Source: B46-G9 sp964548365 (GTDB lineage: Bacteria; Desulfobacterota; DSM-4660; Desulfatiglandales; Desulfatiglandaceae). From it: DNA of 15,637 bases. The position numbers and the translations under genes were made by a program. The notes below the pieces were generated by a model. It did no database searches and had not been told where the DNA came from. It was given only the letters and a program-made list of their open reading frames with translations. The DNA lies in the NCBI GenBank assembly GCA_964548365.1, contig CAZJRD010000076.1, positions 1 through 15,637 of the forward strand, read 5' to 3'. This document shows, piece after piece, positions 6,402 through 12,554 of the stretch; position 1 is the first letter of the stretch; every line of letters starts with the position of its first letter.

Positions 6402-7765
6402 ATGTAGGTGAGAAAACGCGAAAGAGATGGATTGAATCGGTTTCTTTCCTTTCCATCCTTGTCCTGCTGGCTCTGTGGATCAGGACCGCCCGGATCGAGT
6501 CGGAATGGCAGCGGGGCGCTCTGGGGGCTTTTTCCCTGGGGTTCCTACTGCTGCTGGCCTATGGAACAGCAACAATGCTCCGCAGGGCCAGGATTCCCTT
6601 GATAAGTGGGTATATTTTCGCCGGTATGATTGTCGGACCTCATGTGGCCGGACTGCTCACGGCCGAAGCGGTTTTAAAACTGCGCGTGGTCGATGATCTC
6701 GCCCTCAGCTTTATCGCACTGACGGCCGGAGCATCTCTACACTTGAATTTTCTGCGAAGCCGTGCCAAGGCAATTGCGTTAAACATGTCTTTTCTGTCCA
6801 TCTTTGTCTTCGGTCTTGTCTTCGGCTTCGTCCTGGTTGGGGCATCATTTTTTCAGGTTACCCGGCTTATGTCCGGTGCCGAGGTTATGACCCTCGCATC
6901 ATTTCTCGGCGTTATTGCGGTGGCCCGGTCTCCTTCATCGGCCATCGCGGTCATCAGTGAAAGCCGTGCTTCCGGCGTGTTTACGGAGACAGTCTTAGGG
7001 GTCACGGTTGCCATGGATGTCTTGATCATCATGCTCTTTACCATGGTGCTTGCATTGACCAACCTCATGCTGGTGTCCGGTTCCGGTCTTCATGCGCATG
7101 CCCTCGGTGCAGTCGCGGGTGAGATGATCGTTTCCCTCGCACTCGGCACGCTTTTCGGGAAAGGTATCGCTTTTTATATCAAAAAGGTGGGGCATGACCT
7201 TCCCCTCTTTCTCCTCCTCATTGCCTTCGGTATTGTCAAGGGGTCTTTCTGGCTGGACCAGGTCATGCAATCACAGTTTGCCGTTTCTCTTCACCTGGAA
7301 CCGTTGCTGGTATGCATGAGCGCTGGCTTCACCGTCCGTAATTTCGGTCCGGAAGGTCTTCGATTTCTCGGGAGTCTCGAGCGTGTTTCGCTGCCCATCT
7401 TCGTCCTTTTCTTTTCACTGGCAGGTGCCTCGTTAGATTTGGAGGCCCTCAAGATGACCTGGCCCATTGCGTCTTCCATTGCCATTGCCAGGTGCGCAGG
7501 AATCTTTCTGGCCACCTGGCTTGCCGGAACCATTATGAGAGATCCGCCAGAGCACAACCGGATGGCGTGGATGGCCTATCTCACGCAGGCAGGCGTAGCC
7601 ATCGGTCTGGCCCAGCTTGCAGAACGTCAGTTCCAGGGAATTGGAACGTACCTGAATACCATCGTGCTGGCGGTCATTACCCTGAACCAGCTCATAGGAC
7701 CCATAACCTTCAAGGCGGTCCTGGAACTCGTTGGAGAGGCAAAGGCGGGGAAAGAGGGGCCGTAA
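6398..7765 (+). CDS. CPA2-type cation:proton antiporter family protein, subunit 2
   Basis: Inner-membrane Na+/H+ or K+/H+ exchanger-like protein, 455 aa. The GTG start at 6398 overlaps the previous stop codon (GTGA), with GAGGA 10 nt upstream, so translation is coupled. It has an N-terminal hydrophobic extension, then PLISGYIFAGMIVGPH (67-82), a crossover motif ARSPSSAIAVI (176-186), the ion-site helix GVTVAMDVLIIML (201-213) with one Asp (D207) instead of the common pair, and R365 (SIAIARCAGIF) at the basic position of the later crossover helix. There is no RCK/TrkA domain at the C-terminus, unlike Kef channels. Regulation may instead come from the EIIA and PII-like proteins encoded convergently just downstream. 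Ion identity cannot be read from the sequence. Confidence 0.82.
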   Translation: MNVGEKTRKRWIESVSFLSILVLLALWIRTARIESEWQRGALGAFSLGFLLLLAYGTATMLRRARIPLISGYIFAGMIVGPHVAGLLTAEAVLKLRVVDDLALSFIALTAGASLHLNFLRSRAKAIALNMSFLSIFVFGLVFGFVLVGASFFQVTRLMSGAEVMTLASFLGVIAVARSPSSAIAVISESRASGVFTETVLGVTVAMDVLIIMLFTMVLALTNLMLVSGSGLHAHALGAVAGEMIVSLALGTLFGKGIAFYIKKVGHDLPLFLLLIAFGIVKGSFWLDQVMQSQFAVSLHLEPLLVCMSAGFTVRNFGPEGLRFLGSLERVSLPIFVLFFSLAGASLDLEALKMTWPIASSIAIARCAGIFLATWLAGTIMRDPPEHNRMAWMAYLTQAGVAIGLAQLAERQFQGIGTYLNTIVLAVITLNQLIGPITFKAVLELVGEAKAGKEGP

Positions 7766-7804
7766 GCGGGAAATATCCGGGGAAAGGCTTTTTTCTTATG
7801 GGGC

Positions 7805-8137
7805 CTATCGGCCCAGCCGGCCGTAATGAAGCAGGGGAACCACGAAGTAGGTCCCCTGGCGGGATTTTTCCGTTTTTTCACAGAGGACCTCGAGGAAACG
7901 AACAGCCTGATCAAGGACCTCTTGCTTTTCGACGGCGGTGAATACGGTCCTGTTATGCGGCATGCCCCCGGTGGTGAGGCTCCGAAAGCCTGCAAAGATG
8001 GGGATATGGGTGCTGATCAGTTGCACAAGATCGGTAGTTTCAACCACCGTGGCTTCGGTAATGCCGATGTCAAGCCATCCTGTCATGAGTTCGTCAAGGA
8101 TTTCTTGGTTATTGATCACAGCGATGAGCAGGTACAC
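7805..8137 (-). CDS. Small PII-like protein (110 aa), candidate antiporter regulator
   Basis: Soluble 110-residue protein. The start is the GTG at 8137, because AGGAGG (8147-8152 on the plus strand) lies 9 nt upstream and the upstream in-frame extension looks non-coding. Predicted order: strand YLLIAVI (2-8), helix EILDELMTGWLDIG (12-25), strand TEATVVETTDL (27-37), a loop containing FAGFRSLTTGGMPHN (48-62), strand RTVFTAV (63-69), helix KQEVLDQAVRFLEVL (71-85), strand TYFVVPLLHYG (96-106). This beta-alpha-beta-beta-alpha-beta order and the length fit PII-like (GlnB/SbtB/DUF190-type) trimers, which often sit beside transporters. There is no recognisable PII signature such as the uridylylated tyrosine, so the assignment is structural inference. 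It lies 44 nt downstream of the EIIA gene, and its 3' end converges with the antiporter pair. Confidence 0.7.
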   Translation of the reverse strand: MYLLIAVINNQEILDELMTGWLDIGITEATVVETTDLVQLISTHIPIFAGFRSLTTGGMPHNRTVFTAVEKQEVLDQAVRFLEVLCEKTEKSRQGTYFVVPLLHYGRLGR

Positions 8138-8146
8138 GTATCGGCC

Positions 8147-8170
8147 CCTCCTGCAAATGTTTCGGGGAGG
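8147..8170 (-). promoter_or_regulatory. Hairpin that could mask the ribosome binding site of the PII-like gene
   Basis: In the minus-strand RNA, CCUCC (8170 to 8166) is perfectly complementary to the GGAGG core (8151 to 8147) of the ribosome binding site for the GTG at 8137, with a 14-nt loop. The stem is only 5 bp, extendable with a mismatch, so the effect may be weak. Confidence 0.3.
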
Positions 8171-8181
8171 AAGAACAGGTG

Positions 8182-8652
8182 TCAATGGAAGGAAATGGTT
8201 TCTTCCAGTTGCTTGATCGAATCGAACAGGGCCTTGGGATCTTTGGCGTCCTGCACTGTTTTCAGAAACCCTGGGTATTGACAAAGCCTGGCAAGGCTCG
8301 CGAGGAGCTGTAGATGAAGGTCGGGTTTGCCCTCCGGTGCCACGAGGGCGACAATTACTTTTACGGGGACAGCATCGAGACTTTCAAAATCCACCGGTTC
8401 TGAACATCTGACCAGGAGTACGGCGGCGTCGTTTGTGTCATTGCTCATGGCGTGGGGAAGCCCTATGCCTCCGCCTATTCCCGTGCTCATGGTCTCTTCC
8501 CGTGCCCTCAATCCATCGTACAGGAGATCCGCATCCTTTACGATTCCGCGGTTGGCAAATGCCTCGGCAACGAACTGGAGCACTGCATCCTTGTCGGGGA
8601 GCGGTACGTCGAGGAAGATACGCTTCGTATGCAGGCAATTCCAGATTTTCAT
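8182..8652 (-). CDS. PTS EIIA domain protein (fructose/nitrogen type)
   Basis: Cytosolic 156-aa protein with the whole length of a PTS_EIIA type-2 domain. RIFLDVPLPDKDAVLQFVAE (11-30) is the usual start. The phosphorylated histidine is H67 in GGIGLPHA, preceded by REETMSTGIG (51-60). The C-terminal part DLHLQLLASLARL is also typical. No EIIB, EIIC, HPr or EI gene is in the window, so this is more likely a regulatory EIIA, like PtsN, than part of a sugar transporter. The ATG at 8652 matches the family's N-terminus but has no Shine-Dalgarno. A good promoter ends 6 nt before it, pointing to a leaderless mRNA. It is probably co-transcribed with the PII-like gene 44 nt downstream. Convergence with two antiporter genes suggests control of ion transport. 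Confidence 0.88.
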   Translation of the reverse strand: MKIWNCLHTKRIFLDVPLPDKDAVLQFVAEAFANRGIVKDADLLYDGLRAREETMSTGIGGGIGLPHAMSNDTNDAAVLLVRCSEPVDFESLDAVPVKVIVALVAPEGKPDLHLQLLASLARLCQYPGFLKTVQDAKDPKALFDSIKQLEETISFH

Positions 8653-8658
8653 AGAGAC

Positions 8659-8687
8659 AGGATATCAGGATTTCGGCACGGAGTCAA
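8659..8687 (-). promoter_or_regulatory. Candidate sigma70 promoter for the EIIA/PII-like pair
   Basis: On the minus strand, TTGACT (8687 to 8682), exactly 17 nt, then TATCCT (8664 to 8659). Only 6 nt separate the -10 box from the EIIA ATG at 8652, so the predicted first transcribed base is at or next to the A of the ATG. Confidence 0.5.
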
Positions 8688-8749
8688 AAAATAATGCTCG
8701 CCTGAAAGAGCCGCTTTTTGTCAGGATGAATTGGCTGAGGACGACTGCG

Positions 8750-9430
8750 TTACAAATATGCCTTAATCATGGGAAGAAATGGAGAATTCTTGTATGTTTC
8801 CATGAATTCTTTGACCGCCTTCTTTTCCTCATTCTCCTGGTGGTTGAGGCGATAAAGACGGGCAATGTGAAAAAGAGCAAGTTCTCCGAAGGGATTGCCC
8901 ATTTCCGCAAGTATTGGTTTCAGGGTGACAATTGCTGTCTGGAGTTGGCCCTTTTGCTCATAGCATGCCGCCAGGGCCAGTCGTGCGAGGGCCTCGTAAC
9001 GGTAGTTTCCGGAGACCTGGTCCAGGAAATCCCGGTAAAGGGAAATGGCGCCGTCATAGTCCTTATTGAGAAATTTCACGTAGGCCTCTTCCGGGAGGGC
9101 AAGGCGGGCAGCTCTTGAAAGATGGTATTTTTCCGCCACTTTTTTGAACAGCTCGGCTGATTTCTTGAGATCCGCGAGCTTCATATCCGGCTTGAAGCTA
9201 TTTTTGAAAACTTCATACGCCTTATTATAGGTTTCCTGTCCCTTCTTGTTGATATATTTGTAGTACGAGTACCCGCCAAACAAAAGGAGCACAAGTGCGC
9301 AAAGGGCAACGCCGAGATATTGAAGTTGTTTTACATGGGTCCTCGCGTAATTGAAGGCCTTTCCGGACAATGTCAGGAATTCATCCGGTTCTTTGAGGAG
9401 TTGCTTTCGGCTGATTTTCTTTTTTGCCAT
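8750..9430 (-). CDS. Membrane-anchored tetratricopeptide-repeat protein
   Basis: 226-aa protein with a basic N-terminus (MAKKKISRKQ), one membrane helix at about 37-59 (LQYLGVALCALVLLLFGGYS) and a helical repeat region from about 65 to 220. TPR-like pairs are visible: AYEVFKNSF / LKKSAELFKKVAEKY, EAYVKFLNKDYDGAISLYRD (115-134), EALARLALAACYEQKGQLQT (146-165) and ALFHIARLYRLNHQENEEKK. The architecture (N-in anchor, periplasmic TPR) resembles YfgM/TPR_21-type proteins linked to the Sec translocon and envelope quality control. That is family knowledge applied by shape only. The ATG at 9430 has AGGGA upstream. It is upstream of and on the same strand as the EIIA gene, but 97 nt and a separate promoter lie between, so co-function is unproven. 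Confidence 0.75.
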   Translation of the reverse strand: MAKKKISRKQLLKEPDEFLTLSGKAFNYARTHVKQLQYLGVALCALVLLLFGGYSYYKYINKKGQETYNKAYEVFKNSFKPDMKLADLKKSAELFKKVAEKYHLSRAARLALPEEAYVKFLNKDYDGAISLYRDFLDQVSGNYRYEALARLALAACYEQKGQLQTAIVTLKPILAEMGNPFGELALFHIARLYRLNHQENEEKKAVKEFMETYKNSPFLPMIKAYL

Positions 9431-9471
9431 ATCTTTTCCCTGCTGAGTTTTCCCGTGATCGGGTTGGGTTT

Positions 9472-9501
9472 GTGATAGCAGATAGCGACGGAGCCCGTCA
9501 A
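9472..9501 (-). promoter_or_regulatory. Weak candidate promoter for the TPR protein gene
   Basis: On the minus strand, TTGACG (9501 to 9496) is followed after 18 nt by TATCAC (9477 to 9472). It is placed about 40 nt before the ATG at 9430 in the divergent gap with the DedA gene. The -35 is good and the -10 is moderate. Confidence 0.3.
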
Positions 9502-9572
9502 GATAAAATCATGAGTTGTATTTTTATGACGAAAGCTGGATAATCCATCCAATTTTCTTTGGAGATTCCAGC

Positions 9573-10220
9573 ATGCTCTACGTTGACAGGTTCCTGGAGT
9601 GGATGAATGCACTCCCCGCGGCGTTACTGTACGTCGCGCTGGGAGTGAGTGCATTTGTGGAGAATGTGTTTCCTCCCATTCCAGGTGATACCATTACCGC
9701 CTTTGGTGCCTTCCTCGTGGGCACCCATCGCCTCAGTTTCGTGTGGGTCTACACGACAACCACAATGGGAAGCATTATCGGGTTTCTCTTCCTCTTCTGG
9801 GTTGGGACATACCTCGGGAGGGCCTTTTTCCTGGAGCGCGATTACCGCTTTTTCAAGGCGAAAGATATCCTGAAGGCCGAAAACTGGTTCCAGAAATACG
9901 GGTATTTGCTCATTCTGCTGAACCGCTTTTTCCCGGGCATTCGTTCGGCCATCGCTGTGGCAGGAGGCATATCGAAGCTCGGCGTGGTGAAGGTGGCGTT
10001 CCTGGCATTCATCAGTTGCAGCGTCTGGAATCTTATCTGGATCTGGTTGGGCTATTCCCTGGGAACCAACTGGGAGATAGTACGGGGAAAGATGTCAAGT
10101 ATCCTTGTCCATTACAACATTGCAGTTGTGGCGTTGATGGGGCTTGCACTTGGTTCCCTGCTCTTGAAAAGATGGCTTCGAAAGAGGCAAGGCCCCGGCA
10201 CAAAAAGGGGATCTTCGTGA
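9573..10220 (+). CDS. DedA/VTT-family inner-membrane protein
   Basis: 215-aa DedA-family protein. Members move or recycle lipids across the inner membrane (undecaprenyl phosphate, phosphatidylethanolamine) and support envelope and pH stability. Key motifs: E30 in VENVFPPIPGDT (29-40), the re-entrant F..P.PG signature with an acidic residue; G..LG..... YLGRAFF; and NRFFPGIRS (117-125) carrying the conserved arginines. It ends with a hydrophobic helix (183-199) and a basic tail KRWLRKRQ. The ATG at 9573 is preferred over an upstream in-frame codon at 9516, because GGAG (9561-9564) is 8 nt upstream and the protein then begins as DedA proteins do. Its TGA stop overlaps the GTG start of the acyl-CoA ligase gene, so the two are translationally coupled. 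Confidence 0.92.
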   Translation: MLYVDRFLEWMNALPAALLYVALGVSAFVENVFPPIPGDTITAFGAFLVGTHRLSFVWVYTTTTMGSIIGFLFLFWVGTYLGRAFFLERDYRFFKAKDILKAENWFQKYGYLLILLNRFFPGIRSAIAVAGGISKLGVVKVAFLAFISCSVWNLIWIWLGYSLGTNWEIVRGKMSSILVHYNIAVVALMGLALGSLLLKRWLRKRQGPGTKRGSS

Positions 10221-11740
10221 ATCTTGCGAGAATTTTGTCTGAATCAGCCGTTGTATTCGGCGAAAAGGCAGCCGTTGTATTCGGCGGTCGCACCTGTTCA
10301 TTTCTGGATATAGACCGCAGTGTGGCACAGTATGCCGGCCTGCTCAAACAGAGAGAGATAGGGAAAGGCGATCGTGTTGCGATCCTGCTTCCCAAGGGCA
10401 TGGAATTCCTGTTTGTTCACCTGGCAACCCTTGCCCTCGGCGCCATGACTGTCCCGTTGAATCCTGCGTACACCGCTGAAGAAGTCGCCTATTTTCTTGC
10501 CGATTCCGGGGCTGCACTACTGGTCACTGAACGGGAGTTATTCGCGAAGATTGAAATCCCCGTCCGAAAAATGAAAAACCTGCAGACTATTATCACAAGT
10601 GGAGGGGGCCAGGACGGTTCTCCTCCTCTCCTTTCAAGCGCAGGGAAAATCGAAGGGAGAGATCCCCGGAACTATCCCGCCGGGGGTGATGACGGCGCCA
10701 TGATCTGTTATACCTCCGGGACCACCGGCAGGTCCAAGGGAGCCGTGATTACCCACCGGAATCTGATCTCCAACATGAAAGCGCTCCAGGAGACCTGGTG
10801 CTGGACGGACGCGGACCGGTTGCTTCATGTGCTGCCGATGTTTCATGTGCATGGACTGGTGGTGGCAATGCACGGAGCGCTTCATGCCGGTTCCACGGTG
10901 GTCATGCACGAAAAATTCGATCCTGTCGGGACATTGAAGGCCCTGGAACAGGAAAAAATCACCGTGTTCATGGCGGTTCCCACCATCTACCATCGCCTCC
11001 TGCATCATTGGGAAACAGTGAAGCCTGATCTCAGGGGAATGCGGGTCTTCATCAGCGGGTCCGGCCCGCTTTCAGAGGATCTTTTCAGAAAATTCGAGGA
11101 AACCACCGGGCTTCGGATACTGGAACGCTATGGAATGACCGAGGCGCAGATGATTACATCCAACCCGCTGAACCCGGGTCAGCGGGCACCCGGGAGCGTG
11201 GGCTATCCCTTACCCGGGGTTTTCCTGAAGATCCTGTCCACGGAAGGTAAAGCCGTGGTAGCCGGGGAGGTCGGAGAGGTTTGGGTGAAAGGCGATAATG
11301 TGTTCAAGGGATACTGGAACATGCCGGAGAAGTCAGCTGAGAGTTTTAAGGAAGGGTGGCTCCAGTCCGGGGACCTGGGGTACCAGGATCCGGATGATGG
11401 CTTTCGGCTTTATCTGGTGGGTCGGTGTAAGGAACTTATCATCTCAGGGGGGTATAACGTGTATCCCAAGGAGGTGGAATCTGTGCTGGAACGGCATGGG
11501 GCAGTGGACGAGACAGCGGTATTCGGGCTGCCTGATGAGGATTTCGGAGAAATGGTATCTGCCGCTGTTGTTCTCAAGCATGGAATTCCTCGCCTGGACC
11601 ACGAAGAGCTCATGGTATTCTCGAGGAAGTATCTAACCGGATATAAGTGTCCAAAAAAGATCTTTTTTCTCAAATCCCTTCCCAGGAATGCTATGGGAAA
11701 AATAGAGAAGGAAATGCTAAGGAAGATGTTTTCCCCTTGA
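10217..11740 (+). CDS. MatB-like acyl-CoA synthetase (AMP-forming)
   Basis: ANL-superfamily ligase, 507 aa, the usual size. It activates a carboxylic acid with ATP to an acyl-AMP and then makes the CoA thioester. Motifs: P-loop YTSGTTGRSKG (165-175), LPMFHVHGL (206-214), ERYGMTE (303-309), GWLQSGDLG (380-388), hinge GRCKELIISGGYNVYP (402-417) and the catalytic lysine K495 in NAMGK. The closest look is to malonyl-CoA synthetase (MatB/ACSF3): HVHGL, HHWETVKPDLRGMR (263-276) and SNPLNPGQRAPGSVGYPLPGV after the GMTE motif. Exact substrate is open; medium- or long-chain acids remain possible. The start is the GTG at 10217 with AGGGG 7 nt upstream. Longer in-frame openings run back through the DedA gene and are not real. 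Coupled to the DedA gene by a GTGA overlap. Confidence 0.88.
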   Translation: MNLARILSESAVVFGEKAAVVFGGRTCSFLDIDRSVAQYAGLLKQREIGKGDRVAILLPKGMEFLFVHLATLALGAMTVPLNPAYTAEEVAYFLADSGAALLVTERELFAKIEIPVRKMKNLQTIITSGGGQDGSPPLLSSAGKIEGRDPRNYPAGGDDGAMICYTSGTTGRSKGAVITHRNLISNMKALQETWCWTDADRLLHVLPMFHVHGLVVAMHGALHAGSTVVMHEKFDPVGTLKALEQEKITVFMAVPTIYHRLLHHWETVKPDLRGMRVFISGSGPLSEDLFRKFEETTGLRILERYGMTEAQMITSNPLNPGQRAPGSVGYPLPGVFLKILSTEGKAVVAGEVGEVWVKGDNVFKGYWNMPEKSAESFKEGWLQSGDLGYQDPDDGFRLYLVGRCKELIISGGYNVYPKEVESVLERHGAVDETAVFGLPDEDFGEMVSAAVVLKHGIPRLDHEELMVFSRKYLTGYKCPKKIFFLKSLPRNAMGKIEKEMLRKMFSP

Positions 11741-11765
11741 CCTGGATCGGACAAGGCAGTATATT
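11737..11765 (+). promoter_or_regulatory. Strong candidate sigma70 promoter for the rhodanese gene
   Basis: TTGACC (11737-11742), exactly 17 nt, then TATATT (11760-11765). The -35 box overlaps the TGA stop (11738-11740) of the acyl-CoA ligase gene. Transcription from about 11772 gives a leader of roughly 110 nt. Confidence 0.6.
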
Positions 11766-11799
11766 CTCTAATACTTTTGGTCTCTAAATCACCAGGATC

Positions 11800-11882
11800 T
11801 GGAAAGGAGGTGGTGGTTTTCCAAAGAAACGCCCAAAAGGCGTGTAATAGTCTCAATTACTACTATAAAAGGAGGTTGCGTA
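11800..11882 (+). promoter_or_regulatory. Structured leader with two Shine-Dalgarno sites
   Basis: First site AAAGGAGGT (11803-11811) lies in the loop region of an inverted repeat (TGGAAA 11800-11805 with TTTCCA 11818-11823). The loop is the G-rich GGAGGTGGTGG (11806-11816). Next comes a 5-bp hairpin with a 5-nt loop (ACGCC 11829-11833, GGCGT 11839-11843), then the true ribosome binding site AAAAGGAGG (11867-11875) 7 nt before the ATG. The order matches the leader of the amino-acid binding protein at 2148-2237. Confidence 0.4.
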
Positions 11883-12473
11883 ATGAAAAAGGTATTTGCG
11901 TTGATGGTTGCAGTAGCGTTTGTGGTGACTGCCGGGTTGGCCTTTGCCGCTAAGACTCAGATGCAGATCAATGAGAAAAAGGTTCACCAGAGCTTCGTTG
12001 CTGAGATTCCGGCCGACCATATGACCAATGTGTTCAAGCTGCATGAGGTCTGGAAAAAGGCCATGGCCGATCCGGCGTATCGGAAAAAAGTCTATCTCAT
12101 TGATGTTCGGACAGACTCTGAGTTTGATGCCTTCCATATCGAAGGGACCGATCATATGCAGGCCGGCCATATGTATGTCCTTACCAAGAAGATTAAAGAT
12201 CCGAACGCGGAAATCTACATCTGGTGCCGCACGAGCCACCGGGCAAAATATGTCTCCGGTTTCTTGTACAAATATGGGTACAAGAATGTCTACTGCGTTA
12301 GCAGCACCACCAAGGACGGCCAGAAAAATGTCGGCGGCGTGGTCGGCTGGGCACAGGCGGGTTTCCCGTTCGTGAACCAGTTCACCGGCGTCTTTTATAT
12401 TAAGGAATACCGTGCAAGTCCATCGAAAGCAGAAACATCGTCTTATCATTTCAGGATGTGGCATCCGTATTGA
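11883..12473 (+). CDS. Secreted single-domain rhodanese (sulfurtransferase)
   Basis: 196-aa exported protein. A signal peptide covers residues 1-22 (MKKVFALMVA core, GLAFA before the cut), with no lipobox, so it should be periplasmic. One rhodanese domain follows: YLIDVRTDSEFDAFHIEGTD (71-90) and the active-site loop CRTSHR (115-120), whose C115 would carry the persulfide. The six-residue loop is the size seen in sulfur-specific rhodaneses rather than the longer Cdc25/arsenate type. The C-terminal part (about 150-196) adds a conserved-looking VGGVVGWAQAGFPF and an aromatic tail ending in RMWHPY. The ATG at 11883 has a strong AAAAGGAGG. It is expressed from its own promoter as a single gene. 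A role in periplasmic sulfur transfer or detoxification is inference. No partner enzyme is adjacent. Confidence 0.9.
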   Translation: MKKVFALMVAVAFVVTAGLAFAAKTQMQINEKKVHQSFVAEIPADHMTNVFKLHEVWKKAMADPAYRKKVYLIDVRTDSEFDAFHIEGTDHMQAGHMYVLTKKIKDPNAEIYIWCRTSHRAKYVSGFLYKYGYKNVYCVSSTTKDGQKNVGGVVGWAQAGFPFVNQFTGVFYIKEYRASPSKAETSSYHFRMWHPY

Positions 12474-12481
12474 TGATTGAA

Positions 12482-12521
12482 ACATGCATCAGGGAGGGGA
12501 ACTCCCCTCCCTGATGCATGT
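12482..12521. terminator. Perfect 18-bp hairpin between convergent genes
   Basis: ACATGCATCAGGGAGGGG (12482-12499) pairs perfectly with 12504-12521 around an AACT loop. It lies 8 nt after the rhodanese stop and 33 nt from the stop of the convergent polymerase gene, a classic bidirectional terminator position. There is no true U-run on either side (only TTTT at 12531-12534 on the plus strand), so it may also work as a 3'-end protector. Confidence 0.75.
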
Positions 12522-12554
12522 CCCGTGAAATTTTCTGTGCGTGCCCTGAAAAGC

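Noticed and set aside
7766..7814. Possible terminator for the antiporter pair (T-run in the gap, GGGCC-TATC-GGCCC hairpin at 7801-7814)
   Set aside because: The T-run precedes the 5-bp hairpin on the plus strand, and on the minus strand no U-run follows. The hairpin overlaps the PII-like stop codon and may be chance.
8138..8284. 49-residue extension of the PII-like protein
   Set aside because: It overlaps the end of the EIIA gene and has low-complexity basic sequence. AGGAGG just before the GTG at 8137 marks the true start.
8690..8730. CCTGA/TCAGG inverted repeat followed by a T-run between the TPR and EIIA genes on the minus strand
   Set aside because: The stem is short and bulged, and the T-run is about 10 nt away and overlaps the EIIA promoter. 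Too weak to call a terminator.
8327..9118. Plus-strand open frame of 263 residues opposite the EIIA and TPR genes
   Set aside because: It is the antisense shadow of two genes with clear protein motifs. The translation has no recognisable domain.
9743..10216. Extended N-terminus of the acyl-CoA ligase
   Set aside because: It runs through the DedA gene in another frame. The GTG at 10217, with a ribosome binding site and a GTGA overlap, gives the normal family length.
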